Assembly (NCBI GenBank): GCA_023954375.1
Contig: JAMLIC010000027.1
Span: 55,874 to 119,873 of the forward strand
Direction: 5' to 3'
DNA length: 64,000 bases
DNA from: Planctomycetota bacterium
GTDB taxonomy: Bacteria; Planctomycetota; J058
Of this stretch, positions 1 through 8,459 are shown piece after piece. The notes under the pieces were generated by a model. It had not been told where the DNA came from and made no database searches. It saw only the letters and a program-made list of their open reading frames with translations. Position 1 is the first letter of the stretch; each line of letters opens with the position of its first letter. The position numbers were made by a program, and so were the translations under genes.

Positions 1-1243
1 TGCCCTGGCCGTCGTCGCGGATCGTCCTTGCGCCCGCGCCCGTGACGGTCACGGCGACCGTCACGGTCCCCGGCAGCAGGGCGCCGACCGGGCCGAGCCC
101 CGCGAGGTCGAACGCGGCGCCGTTCGCCTGCTGCTGCACCTGCGCGCCGGCCGCCGCGCCGGGGTGCGCCGTGAACTGGAGGCGCGCCGCGGGCGCGCCC
201 GTGACGGCGAAGGCGTCCGACTGGGCCGGCGCGAGCGAGCCCGCGAACGCGATCAGCCGATAGCCGCTGGCCGCGCGGTCGAGGCGCAGGTCGTCGAAGG
301 TCGCCACGCCCGCGACGGCGGCCCGGCTCAGGGTCCCGCCGAGGGTCGCCCCGCCCGGGTTGGCCCCGAGCATGACGGTGACCGTGTGGGTCGCGGTCGC
401 GTCCAGGTTCCCGGCGCCGTCGCGGACCTCGACGGCGACCTGCGGCGCGATCGCGGCCCCCCGGGCCGCGTCGCTCGGCTGCGCGACGAAGGCCAGGGCG
501 CCCGCGGCGGGCGCGCCGGGGACGGCGATCGTGAACGAGCCGCTCGTGTCGCCGGTGAGGGCGCCGGCGCTCGCGGTGAGCTGGTACGTCCCGCCGCGGT
601 CGACGGTCAGGTCGCTGAACGTCGCCACCCCCTCGACGGCGGACCTCGTGGTCGTGCCGCCGAGGACCGCGCCGTTGCCGGCGACGAGCGCGAGGCTCAC
701 CTGCTGCGCGGAGGACGTCACCCGGTTGCCCAGCGCGTCGAGCACCTCGACCTGGATCGGCTGGAGCGGCACGAGCGGCGCTCCACCGCCGGCGGGCTCG
801 ACGAAGCGCAGCGCGTGCGGCGCGCCGGCGGCGACCGCGAACGACGCGCTCGCGCCCGGGAAGGCCGCGGGCGCGGTGGCCACGAGGACGAGGCCGTCGC
901 CGGCGCGGTCGACGCGGAGGTCGCTGAACGTCGCGATGCCGCCCGCGGCGCTGACGGTGCGCGCGCCGGTGAGCGCCGCGCCGTTCGTCGCCTGGAGGGC
1001 GATCGTCACCGCGTCCGTGGCGCTCGTGATCGTCTGCCCCGCCTCGTCGACGACCCGGACGGTGACGCCCGGTGTGATCGGCTCGCCGGCCACGACGGAG
1101 CCCGGTAGCGCGTCGAAGACCAGGCGCCTCGGCTGGGAGCTCACGAAGAGCTTCGTCTCGTCCGAGCACCCCGCCGCAGTCACTCCCATGGCGGCCAGCG
1201 CCAGCGCCGTCGCCGCCAGTCCGAACCTTCCCCGCTCCCTCAT
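1..1243 (-). CDS. Ig-like repeat surface lipoprotein (3' end outside window)
   Basis: The gene runs off the left edge, so about 414 residues are visible and the C-terminus is missing. I chose ATG at 1243, which has a GAGGGGGG ribosome site just upstream. Residues 1-25 look like a signal peptide followed by Cys26 (AAGC lipobox), so the product should be exported and lipidated. Three tandem units of about 105 residues follow; each carries the motif ATF(S/D)DL.(V/L)DR, near residues 104, 206 and 312. This spacing and the VTV/VEV strand-like segments resemble bacterial Ig-like (Big/invasin-type) domains used in surface proteins. The exact domain family and a role in adhesion are inference. The gene stands alone; the next element rightward is a decayed GrpB gene. 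Confidence 0.8.
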   Translation of the reverse strand, partial: MRERGRFGLAATALALAAMGVTAAGCSDETKLFVSSQPRRLVFDALPGSVVAGEPITPGVTVRVVDEAGQTITSATDAVTIALQATNGAALTGARTVSAAGGIATFSDLRVDRAGDGLVLVATAPAAFPGASASFAVAAGAPHALRFVEPAGGGAPLVPLQPIQVEVLDALGNRVTSSAQQVSLALVAGNGAVLGGTTTRSAVEGVATFSDLTVDRGGTYQLTASAGALTGDTSGSFTIAVPGAPAAGALAFVAQPSDAARGAAIAPQVAVEVRDGAGNLDATATHTVTVMLGANPGGATLGGTLSRAAVAGVATFDDLRLDRAASGYRLIAFAGSLAPAQSDAFAVTGAPAARLQFTAHPGAAAGAQVQQQANGAAFDLAGLGPVGALLPGTVTVAVTVTGAGARTIRDDGQG

Positions 1244-1649
1244 GAACCCCCCTCTGGACCTCTCTCCGACCGCGCGGGCCGGCGGAGGTCGTCCTGAAGA
1301 ACCCCGGTGCGCTCTCGGTCGCTCGTGCTCTCCTCGCGCCGATGGCGCGCTGACCGCGTGCGTGGCGCGTTCGCGCGGGCCACGCAGCGGCGTCTTGCCT
1401 GGAGGCTGTCGACTGGTTGGTGGGGTCTACGAGGTCCCCCGCGTCGCCGTTACAGGGCTGTTCGGGTGCCACGCTCGAGGCCCTCGCGCGCGGTGATCGA
1501 GCCGCTCGCTCTCCGGGCGCCCTGACCTCCCGCGCCGGCGACACGACGCAACGCCCGACGGGCGCTCGCTCTCCGGCGACGCGGCGGAGGGGCGAGGTCG
1601 GCGCGATCACGTGCTACCTTTTGCGAGTGGCCGCCCACGTGCCCGGCGA
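1244..1649. other. Intergenic stretch without a recognised gene
   Basis: I see no convincing coding region here. The stretch should hold the promoter of the lipoprotein gene on the minus strand. It contains a short direct repeat, GCTCGCTCTCCGG, at 1504 and 1564. Open frames in it have no family resemblance and look like GC-rich noise. Confidence 0.5.
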
Positions 1650-1925
1650 GGAGCCCTCCATCGGCCCCGTGGTGCTGGCGCCGTTCGACGCGCGCCAGCG
1701 AGAGGCCGCGCGGAGCCGGACCGCGCTCGGCACGTCGGCTCCACCGCCGTGCCCGGCCTCGCGGCCAGGCCGGTGATCGACGTCGTCCTCGCGGTCGCGA
1801 GCGCTCCCGACGAGCCGGCGTGGCTGCCCGCAGCAGCCGGTGCTCGAACCAGCCGGGCTCACGGCTGCGCAGGACGTCGCCGGCAGCTCACGTCGGGAGG
1901 CCGTGCGTCCGTGTGCGCGCGGTGA
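1650..1925 (+). pseudogene. Decayed GrpB (UPF0157) family gene
   Basis: Fragments of a GrpB-family protein are spread over several frames. One frame reads VVLAPFDARQREAARSR, matching the usual family start (V.L.PYDP.W). After a frame change the hallmark HVGSTAVPGLAARPVIDVVL is intact, and then LEPAGL and HVGRPCVRVR appear in two other frames. The family is normally about 160-180 residues in one frame; here at least two indels and a deletion separate the blocks, and the rest of the C-terminus is lost. It is therefore a dead gene rather than a short protein. GrpB proteins belong to the nucleotidyltransferase superfamily, with poorly known function. Confidence 0.7.
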
Positions 1926-1937
1926 GGCGCGGCGGGG

Positions 1938-2702
1938 TCAGCTCCGGCCCTCGGCGCCGGCGCTCCAGGCGCCGAGGACCGCGGCGAGCGCGTCGGCGAT
2001 CTCGGCGCGGGCGGCGTCTCGATCGACGCCGCTGGCCAGCAGCTCGTCGTACCGCGTCTCGGCGTGTCGTGCGTGCGCGTGGACGGCGAGCCGCACGGCG
2101 TCCCCGCGCAGCTCCTTCGCGCCGGCGGACCGCCCGACGCGCCCGCTGTGCCTGCGGCAGGCGTGCTGGGCGATGAGGCGCTCGCGCCCCTCGGGGCACC
2201 CCGGGAAGAGCTCCCGGATGCGCCGCGCGAACGCCTCGACGTGGACCTCGTCCACCTCCGCGCGGCGCTCCGCCTCTCGCGCGCGTCGCCGCGCGCGCGC
2301 CTCGCCGTCCGCCAGGCACGCCTCCTCGGCGCGGGCGAGCGCCGCCTCCTCGACGAGGAGCCCCTGACGCTCGTAACGCTTCCGGGCGCGGCTCCACCTG
2401 AGGACGACGGCGGAGAGCCTGGACCCGGCGCGCGCGCGCCGGGTGAGGGCGGCGTCACCCGGGGCCAGGAAGACGAGGTGGTCGAGGTCGGCGCACGCGA
2501 GGCACAGCGCGCCGCGATCGCCGGCGAGGAGGAGCAGACGACCGCCGCCCAGGTCGTCGTGGCACTCGTCGCACGTCGAGTCGTCCCGGCTCGAGACGAA
2601 GACCTTCAGGTCTCCCGGAGGCCGGCGGGTCGGGCTCGCGCCGGACTCCGGCGAGGACGAGGACGGAGCTCGTCGACGTCGCTCTCCCCCTCGGCTCGTC
2701 AT
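1938..2702 (-). CDS. DUF2293 domain protein
   Basis: A 254-residue protein. The C-terminal half has the DUF2293 pattern: a FPGCP..R..LIAQHAC segment followed by SGRVGRSAGAK, then an alpha-helical tail. The N-terminal half has a small Cys cluster (TCDECHDDL and LCLACAD), suggesting a zinc-binding knuckle, and a basic linker (RKRYERQG). This two-part layout is the common one for the family, whose function is unknown. The central segment is rich in Arg, Ala and Glu and is probably helical. The start is ATG at 2702; an Arg/Ser-rich N-terminus leaves a shorter start possible. It is divergent from the GrpB remnant and 63 bases from the next minus-strand gene end. Confidence 0.75.
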   Translation of the reverse strand: MTSRGGERRRRAPSSSSPESGASPTRRPPGDLKVFVSSRDDSTCDECHDDLGGGRLLLLAGDRGALCLACADLDHLVFLAPGDAALTRRARAGSRLSAVVLRWSRARKRYERQGLLVEEAALARAEEACLADGEARARRRAREAERRAEVDEVHVEAFARRIRELFPGCPEGRERLIAQHACRRHSGRVGRSAGAKELRGDAVRLAVHAHARHAETRYDELLASGVDRDAARAEIADALAAVLGAWSAGAEGRS

Positions 2703-2765
2703 GCCTCGAGCCTACGGCCAGGTCGCGACGCCGGCCAGCCGACCTCGCCCGGCGGCGGGCTCACG

Positions 2766-4466
2766 TCAGGCTGCTGACCCCGCGCGGTCGTGCACGCCGG
2801 TCACCGCCTCGAGGCCGCTCATGTCCGGCGGGGCGACCGCCAGCGGTCGCGGGCGGCCGGCCTCCGCGAGCGCTTGACGAACCCGCTCGGCCACGACGTG
2901 GTCCGGGTGAACCTCGACCTGGTGCGCCGGCCCTGACCCCTCGCGCGACGCGTCGCCGCGCCGCTCGACGACGCGCGCCGGCACGCCCACCGCGAGCGAC
3001 CTGCGGGGGACGTCGCGGATCACGACGGCGTTCGCGCCGATCACGCTGTCGTCGCCCACGGTCACGCCGCCGAGGACGACCGCGCCGCAGCCGATGTCCA
3101 CCCGGTCGCCGATCGTCGGCTTCTCGAACGGGCGGTCGCGGCGGGCCACGCCGAAGGTCGTGTTCTGACGGATGTGCACGTCGTCGCCGATGCTGCTCGC
3201 GCCGAGCACCATGCCGCCGTGGTGCCAGATCCGGACGCGCCGCCCGAGCCGCACCGTGTAGTCGAGCTTGATCCCGAAGCCCCAGTGCACGGCCCGCGAC
3301 GCCAGGCGGTACGCGGCGGTCAGCGGCGCGCGGACGAGGCGCGAGCGGAACCCCATGCGCCAGTTCCCGAGGCGGTGGACGGCGACGGCCCAGAAGCCGG
3401 GCTCGAAGGGGTCGCGGTCGTGGGTGAGGAAGTCCTCGCGGACGAGCGCCGCCAGCCCGAGCCCCTCGGGGTTCCTGTCGCGCCGCCCGAACTCCGGATC
3501 CGGGTGCCTCATGGGCTCCTCCGCCCGCATCGCCAGGTTGTAGGAGACGAAGTCCCTGTAGCGCCGCGGCGGCCCGTCGTCGCGCCCGCGCAGCTTGCAG
3601 AGCGCGCCGCCCGCCAGCCAGGCGAGGTCGGCGAGCGTCGTGTAGGCGGGGCCGTGGTGCTTGAGGAAGTAGCGCCGGCGCGACTCGAACCAGTACCTCG
3701 GCACCGCGCGCTCGTTGCGGCGCGCCCCGGTGACGCCGGTCGACTGACCGCACAGATGCAGCACGCGGCTGGCGGGGACGTGCCAGCACTCGAAGCCCGC
3801 CTCCGCCGCGCGTCGGCAGAAGTCGGTCTCCTCGTAGTAGAGGAAGAAGCCCTCGTCCAGGAGCCCGATCGTCTCGAAGACCTCGCGGCGCACGAGCATG
3901 GCGGCCCCGGTCACCCAGTCGGCGCGGTGGGGCTCGTCGCGCGGGGGCGGGGCCACCTTCCAGCGGCTCAGGAGCCGGCTCACCGGCCCGGACCGCGCCT
4001 CCGCCTCGAGGTCGCCCAGGGCCGAGTGGAAGCGGAACGCGGACCGGCGCGGGCTGCCGTCGGCGTCCTCGGCGCGGCACCCCGCGATCCCGACCTCCGG
4101 CCGCGCGTCCATGAACTCCAGCAGCGCGGAGATCGCGCCGGGCCGCACCTCGGTGTCGGGGTTCAGCAGCAGCACGTACCTCGGCCGCAGCCCGCGGCCC
4201 TGCGCGTGCCGGAGCACCGCGTTGTTGCCGCTGGCGAACCCGCCGTTGTGATCGACGGCCAGGACCTCGGCCCAGTCCTCGTCGTGGCAGCGGGCCACCG
4301 CCTCGCGCAGCAGCCGCAGGGAGTCGTCGCCCGAGTCGTTGTCGGCGACGACCGCGCGGCCGCCGAGCTCCCGCAGCTGCGCGCGCAGGCTCGCCAGGCA
4401 GGCGATCGCCAGGCGAGGGGTCCGGTAGTTCACGATGCTCACGAGGAGGGGGACGACCGCTGCCAT
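2766..4466 (-). CDS. Family 2 glycosyltransferase fused to a hexapeptide-repeat acyltransferase
   Basis: The 566-residue product joins two enzymes. Residues 1-300 are a GT2 rhamnosyltransferase-type domain: SIVNYRTP near the N-terminus, ADNDSGDDS, a NPDTE metal/nucleotide motif and a long GFFLYYEETDFC segment typical of the subfamily. Residues about 400-525 are a left-handed beta-helix acyltransferase like serine acetyltransferases, with repeats such as IGDDVHIRQNTTFG and IGDRVDIGCGAVVLGG. It probably adds a sugar and acetylates a glycan, or acts on linked steps in surface polysaccharide synthesis; the acceptor is not predictable. I chose ATG 4466 because the GT2 fold begins there; the frame is open farther upstream but without family resemblance. 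No clear ribosome site is visible. Confidence 0.8.
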   Translation of the reverse strand: MAAVVPLLVSIVNYRTPRLAIACLASLRAQLRELGGRAVVADNDSGDDSLRLLREAVARCHDEDWAEVLAVDHNGGFASGNNAVLRHAQGRGLRPRYVLLLNPDTEVRPGAISALLEFMDARPEVGIAGCRAEDADGSPRRSAFRFHSALGDLEAEARSGPVSRLLSRWKVAPPPRDEPHRADWVTGAAMLVRREVFETIGLLDEGFFLYYEETDFCRRAAEAGFECWHVPASRVLHLCGQSTGVTGARRNERAVPRYWFESRRRYFLKHHGPAYTTLADLAWLAGGALCKLRGRDDGPPRRYRDFVSYNLAMRAEEPMRHPDPEFGRRDRNPEGLGLAALVREDFLTHDRDPFEPGFWAVAVHRLGNWRMGFRSRLVRAPLTAAYRLASRAVHWGFGIKLDYTVRLGRRVRIWHHGGMVLGASSIGDDVHIRQNTTFGVARRDRPFEKPTIGDRVDIGCGAVVLGGVTVGDDSVIGANAVVIRDVPRRSLAVGVPARVVERRGDASREGSGPAHQVEVHPDHVVAERVRQALAEAGRPRPLAVAPPDMSGLEAVTGVHDRAGSAA

Positions 4467-5151
4467 GCGCGGCAGCGTGCAAGGCGCGGGCCGCGTCGGC
4501 GAGCGCGCGTGATGGGGACTCACGGTCAGCGCGGCTCGCCGTCCGGCGGCGCCGATGACGAGCACCACCTCGTCGTCGGCGCGCGAGCGCGGACGTCCGC
4601 ACGGCGACTGCGCGTGCGATCCGCCACGCGCCGCACCCTGGCCGTGAACACCCCCGCCGCCAACGCGCGCCGTCCGACGAGACGACCGCGCGTCGACCTC
4701 GTCCACGGGCCCGGCGGCGCGGACGCTCTCGACGCGGGCGACGCGAGCGACGAGGTCGCCGCGGACCGACGCCGCGGACGCCCACCCGCGGCGGCGGGAC
4801 TCCGCGCAGGCCGCTCCGCTCCGCCTACCTAGACCCGGCCATCCGTGGAGCCCTCCGGGCACCCCGGCGGTGACGCGCGTCTCGAGCGTCGCGACGGACG
4901 ACGCGAGGTCGCCGTGGCGCGCGGGCTCGGCAACAGCCTGCGTTACCTCGGCGCCGACTCGAGGACCTCGCGCGCGGCCGCGCGCACGTGGCGCGGGCTC
5001 CTCGGGTCGTCGCGCAGGCGCTCGACCGCGTCGCGGCGATCGAGTTCGCACGGCGCGGACGAGGCGCGGCCCTACCGGTACCCCGTCGCGTCTCACGTCG
5101 CCAGAGGGCGGCGCGCCGGTTGCTCCGAGGTCGGGCGAAGGGAGGTGTCAC
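4467..5151. other. Intergenic stretch with no recognisable gene
   Basis: These 685 bases hold no gene I can name. Frames are open in several directions, as expected at this GC content. A short protein-like minus-strand run (RDAVERLRDDPRSPRHVRAA) ends in a stop near 4946 and is preceded closely by another stop, so it may be a gene remnant. The stretch ends with the ribosome site (GGGAGG, 5140-5145) of the downstream plus-strand gene and should contain its promoter. Confidence 0.4.
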
Positions 5152-5580
5152 GTGACCAGGAACGTCGAGCTCGTGCGGCGGGGCTATGAGGCCTTCGAGC
5201 GCAAGGACCTCGACGGCGTCGCCGCCGGCTTCGGCGACGACTGCGAGATCGAGTTCATCGGACCCGAGTCCATCCCGTACGCCGGCAGCTACCACGGACC
5301 GGCCGGGATGAAGGAGGCGCTCAGGAAGTACCTCGAGACCTGCGACGTGCTCGAGAGCGAGGTCGACGAGCTCCACGAGGCCGGGGACGTGGTGACCGTG
5401 CTGACCCACGAGCGCTGCCGGGCGAAGGCCACCGGGCGCGAGTGGCGCACGCGAAAGGCCCACGTGTTCACCCTGCGCGACGGCAAGATCCGCCGCTTCC
5501 TCTGCCTGTTCGACACGGCGGCGGTCGCGGAGGCTCACGCCGGGGCGGGCGTGACGACCGGCGAGGGGCGCCGTCGCTGA
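5152..5580 (+). CDS. SnoaL-like / NTF2-fold protein
   Basis: A 142-residue protein starting at GTG 5152, chosen because GGGAGG lies 6-7 bases upstream and the fold begins at once. The N-terminal helix NVELVRRGYEAFERKDLDGV and the segment Y.G.YHGPAGMKEALRKYL are typical of SnoaL/DUF4440-type NTF2 folds, and the C-terminus KAHVFTLRDGKIRRF is the usual final beta hairpin. Such proteins are small cyclases, isomerases or ligand-binding domains; substrate cannot be told from sequence. The last 46 bases overlap the 3' end of the convergent gene on the other strand. Confidence 0.8.
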   Translation: MTRNVELVRRGYEAFERKDLDGVAAGFGDDCEIEFIGPESIPYAGSYHGPAGMKEALRKYLETCDVLESEVDELHEAGDVVTVLTHERCRAKATGREWRTRKAHVFTLRDGKIRRFLCLFDTAAVAEAHAGAGVTTGEGRRR

Positions 5581-6071
5581 GCAGCAGCCGCGGCGCGGGC
5601 GCGGCGGCGCGGACGTCGCCGCTCCCGCGCCGGGCGTCGGTAGTGGCGGTCGAACACCGCCCGGATCGGCGCCGGGTCGAGCTCCACCCGCCGCAGGAAG
5701 CCCGCGAGGTCGTCGCCCGTGAGCTCCAGCGTGCCGTCCGGCCCGGGCGCGCGGAGGAGCTCCCCGACGAGCCGCCCGTCGATCTCCGACAGCACGAAGT
5801 AGACGCCGCCGTAGACCGGCGCGTCCGCGACCCACAGGGTCAGGATCCAGGCGTGCTCCGGGATGAAGTTCACGCTCGACGCCGTCGACACGAAGGCGGT
5901 CCCGCCGCGGGCCGCGGCCCAGGCGGCGTCGACGTCCGAGGCGAGCGCGGCGACCTCGCCCCGGATCCGCGTCACGGCCGGGGGCGGCTCCTCGGCCGCG
6001 GCCCGCATGCCGAGCAGGGCGACGAGCGAGAGCGCCGCGAGGAGCGCGCGGGGGCGGTCCATGCGCGCCAT
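5535..6071 (-). CDS. Hypothetical exported protein
   Basis: A 178-residue product with an N-terminal signal peptide (RALLAALSLVALLGMRAAAEE) and no family I recognise. The core (about residues 30-145) is a small alpha/beta domain with FIPEHAWILTLWVADAPVYG and GTLELTGDDLAGFLRRV. The last 35 residues are Arg/Ala-rich and overlap the convergent SnoaL gene by 46 bases, so the true C-terminus may be shorter in function. Start is ATG 6071, with ATG 6062 as alternative; TAGGAT just upstream resembles a -10 box. It is divergent from the epimerase gene at 6101, with only 29 bases between starts. Confidence 0.55.
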   Translation of the reverse strand: MARMDRPRALLAALSLVALLGMRAAAEEPPPAVTRIRGEVAALASDVDAAWAAARGGTAFVSTASSVNFIPEHAWILTLWVADAPVYGGVYFVLSEIDGRLVGELLRAPGPDGTLELTGDDLAGFLRRVELDPAPIRAVFDRHYRRPARERRRPRRRARAAAAAQRRRPSPVVTPAPA

Positions 6072-6100
6072 CCTACTCGCGCCCGTGCTCCAATGCCGGC

Positions 6101-6847
6101 GTGCCCTCCATCCTGATCACCGGCCTCAACGGGACCGTCGCCCCCGCCCTGCGCGCCGCGCTCGAGGCGGCCGGTCGCCCCTGCGCCGGCTGGGACCGCC
6201 GCGCCGCCTCGCCCGACGACCTCGCCGCCGTGCGCGCCCACCTCGACGCGCTCGACCCCGCCGCCGTCTGTCACCTCGCCCTCGGGCCGGAGGGCTGGGC
6301 GGCCGAGCTGGCCGCCTGGTGCGCGGAGCGGGGCCGGCCGTTCCTGTTCACGAGCACGGCCATGGTCTTCCACCACGCGCCCGGGGGGCCGCACCGACCG
6401 GGCGACGCGCGCGACGCGCGCGACGACTACGGCCGCTACAAGGCCCGCTGCGAGGACGCCGTGCGCGCGGCCCACCCGGGCGCGATCGTGGCGCGCCTCG
6501 GCTGGCAGCTCGCCACCCGCCGCGGCGGCAACACCATGCTCGAGGCCCTCCACGCCCGCGCGGCCGCCGACGGCGTCATCCGCGCGAGCACGCGCTGGGT
6601 CCCCGCCACCTCGTTCCTCGACGACACCGCCGCGGCGCTCTTCGCGCTGCTCGACGCCGGGGCCGGCGGCACGTTCCACGTCGACGGCAACGCGGACGCC
6701 GCCTGGGACTTCCACCGGATCGTCCGCGCCCTGCAGGCGCGCCACGGCGACCCCTCCTGGCGCGTCGAGCCCTGCGACGAGCCGGCGTTCGATCAGCGCC
6801 TCCTCGACGACCGCTCGCGCGTGGCGCCGATCACGACCCGCCTGTGA
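6101..6847 (+). CDS. NAD(P)-dependent sugar-nucleotide reductase/epimerase (RmlD-like SDR)
   Basis: A 248-residue extended short-chain dehydrogenase. The N-terminus has the Rossmann glycine motif (ILITGLNGTVA), FTSTAMVF supplies the catalytic Ser/Thr region, and YGRYK is the active-site Tyr-x-x-x-Lys. FHVDGNADAAWDF near the end is like the substrate-binding part of dTDP-4-dehydrorhamnose reductases. The usual length is about 280-300, so it is a compact member. GTG 6101 starts the Rossmann strand directly. It likely modifies a nucleotide sugar or similar substrate. Its last 17 bases overlap the 3' end of the convergent histidine kinase gene. Confidence 0.75.
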   Translation: MPSILITGLNGTVAPALRAALEAAGRPCAGWDRRAASPDDLAAVRAHLDALDPAAVCHLALGPEGWAAELAAWCAERGRPFLFTSTAMVFHHAPGGPHRPGDARDARDDYGRYKARCEDAVRAAHPGAIVARLGWQLATRRGGNTMLEALHARAAADGVIRASTRWVPATSFLDDTAAALFALLDAGAGGTFHVDGNADAAWDFHRIVRALQARHGDPSWRVEPCDEPAFDQRLLDDRSRVAPITTRL

Positions 6848-8459
6848 CCGGGGCCGCCTCGACCGCGCCACGGACGACGTCGAGGTCGACGGGCTTGACG
6901 AAGTGCCCCTCGAACCCCGCGGCGCGCGAGCGCTCGAGGTCGGCCTCGAGGCCGTAGCCGCTGATCGCGAACAGCCGCGTGTCGCGGCAGGCCGGGAGCT
7001 CCCGGAGCCGCCGCGCCAGCTCCCAGCCGTCCATGATCGGCAGCCCGAGGTCGAGGAGCGCCGCATCGGGGGCGAACTCGGCGGCCGCCAGCAGCGCCGA
7101 GGGCGCGTCGAACGCGCGGCGGGTCTCGTGGCCGAGCACCTCGAGCGCCTCCGCCAGCAGGTCCGCCGCGTCCTGGTTGTCGTCGACGACGAGGACGCGC
7201 CGCGCGCGGGGCGCGCCGGCGACCAGCCCGGGCGTGAGCGACGCCGCCGCCTCCCCGCGGGCGGCGGGGAGCCGCACGGTGAAGGCGCTCCCCTGGCCTG
7301 GCCCGGCGCTCGAGGCGGTCACCGACCCCCCGTGGAGCTGCACCAGGCTGCGCACGATCGACAGGCCGAGCCCGAGCCCGCCCGCGAGGCGGTCGGGCGA
7401 GCGGTGCCCCTGCACGAACAGGTCGAACACGCGCGGGAGGAGCGCGGGGTCGATCCCGGCCCCGTCGTCCGACACCGAGAGCGTGACCTCCTCGCCGTCG
7501 CGGGCGGCCGCGACCCGGATCGTCCCGCGCGGCGCCGTGAACTGGGCCGCGTTCGCGAGCAGGCTCGCGGCCACCTGCACGAGGCGGTCCTCGTCGCCGT
7601 CGACGAGGAGGGCCGCCGGCGGCGCCTCCATGACGAGGCGATGCTGCCGCTCCTCGAGGAGCGGGCTGGCGAGCTCGACGGCCCGGGCGAGGACGGCGCC
7701 CACGTCGACCCGCCGCCGCGCCAGCGCCACCTTGCCGCGCGCCAGCCGCGACGCGTCGAGGAGGTCGTCGACGAGCCGCTTGACGTGGCCCACGTGGCGC
7801 TCGATCACGGCGCGCTCCCGCGCGAACGGCGCCCCCGGCTGGAGCTTCATCAGCTGCAGCGCCGTGACGATCGGCGCGATCGGGTTGCGCAGCTCGTGCC
7901 CGAGCACGGCGAAGAACTCGTCCTTCGCCCGGCTCGCCGCCTCGGCGCGCCCCCGCGCGTGCTCGAGCTCGCGCCGCTGCTGCACCTGCAGCGTGCGCTC
8001 GAAGCCGATCGCCGCCACCCGCTCGACGCGCCCGTCCGCCCCGCGCAGCGGCGAGAGGCTCACCGTCCAGAACGTGTCCTCGAGCGTCCCGGCCCCCGTC
8101 CGGTCCAGGCGCAGGAGGAGCTCGTCGCCGACGTGGGGGCTGCCGCTCCGGAGGACGTCGCGGAGCAGGTCGTCGAGGCCCTGCCCCGCGAGCTCGGGGA
8201 AGGCGTCGAGGAGCCGCCGCCCGACGAGGTCCCGCCGCCCCGTGGCGGCCAGGAACGGGCCGTTCGCCAGCTCGAACACGAGCTCGGGCCCCCGCAGGAT
8301 GCAGATCGGCGCCGGCGCCTGCAGGAGGACGGCCTGGTCGCCCGCGCCGCCCGGGGCCGGGTCGCCGGCCGCCCGCGGCGGCGGCGCCGCCGCCGCGCGC
8401 TCCTCGCCGGCCGCCGGGGGCGGCCGCTGGGGCGGCCGCGCCTCGAGCGGGGACGCGAA
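6831..8459 (-). CDS. Hybrid histidine kinase module (PAS-HisKA-HATPase-REC), 3' part of a frameshifted gene
   Basis: About 542 residues, with domains in order: PAS (AVLLQAPAPICILRGPE onward, residues 50-170), HisKA with the phospho-His in FFAVLGHELRNP (near 188), HATPase with SDDGAGID and GGLGLGLSIV, and a C-terminal receiver (RVLVVDDNQDAADLL, acceptor Asp in LLDLGLP, Lys in FVKPVD). The PAS start resembles those of orphan sensor kinases. No ATG, GTG or TTG occurs between the point where this frame becomes meaningful (8459) and the PAS domain. It therefore seems to be the continuation of the upstream kinase after a one-base frame change at 8460-8461. The product would be a signalling kinase whose receiver takes phosphate from its own or the upstream module. 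Confidence 0.75.
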   Translation of the reverse strand, partial: FASPLEARPPQRPPPAAGEERAAAAPPPRAAGDPAPGGAGDQAVLLQAPAPICILRGPELVFELANGPFLAATGRRDLVGRRLLDAFPELAGQGLDDLLRDVLRSGSPHVGDELLLRLDRTGAGTLEDTFWTVSLSPLRGADGRVERVAAIGFERTLQVQQRRELEHARGRAEAASRAKDEFFAVLGHELRNPIAPIVTALQLMKLQPGAPFARERAVIERHVGHVKRLVDDLLDASRLARGKVALARRRVDVGAVLARAVELASPLLEERQHRLVMEAPPAALLVDGDEDRLVQVAASLLANAAQFTAPRGTIRVAAARDGEEVTLSVSDDGAGIDPALLPRVFDLFVQGHRSPDRLAGGLGLGLSIVRSLVQLHGGSVTASSAGPGQGSAFTVRLPAARGEAAASLTPGLVAGAPRARRVLVVDDNQDAADLLAEALEVLGHETRRAFDAPSALLAAAEFAPDAALLDLGLPIMDGWELARRLRELPACRDTRLFAISGYGLEADLERSRAAGFEGHFVKPVDLDVVRGAVEAAPVTGGS

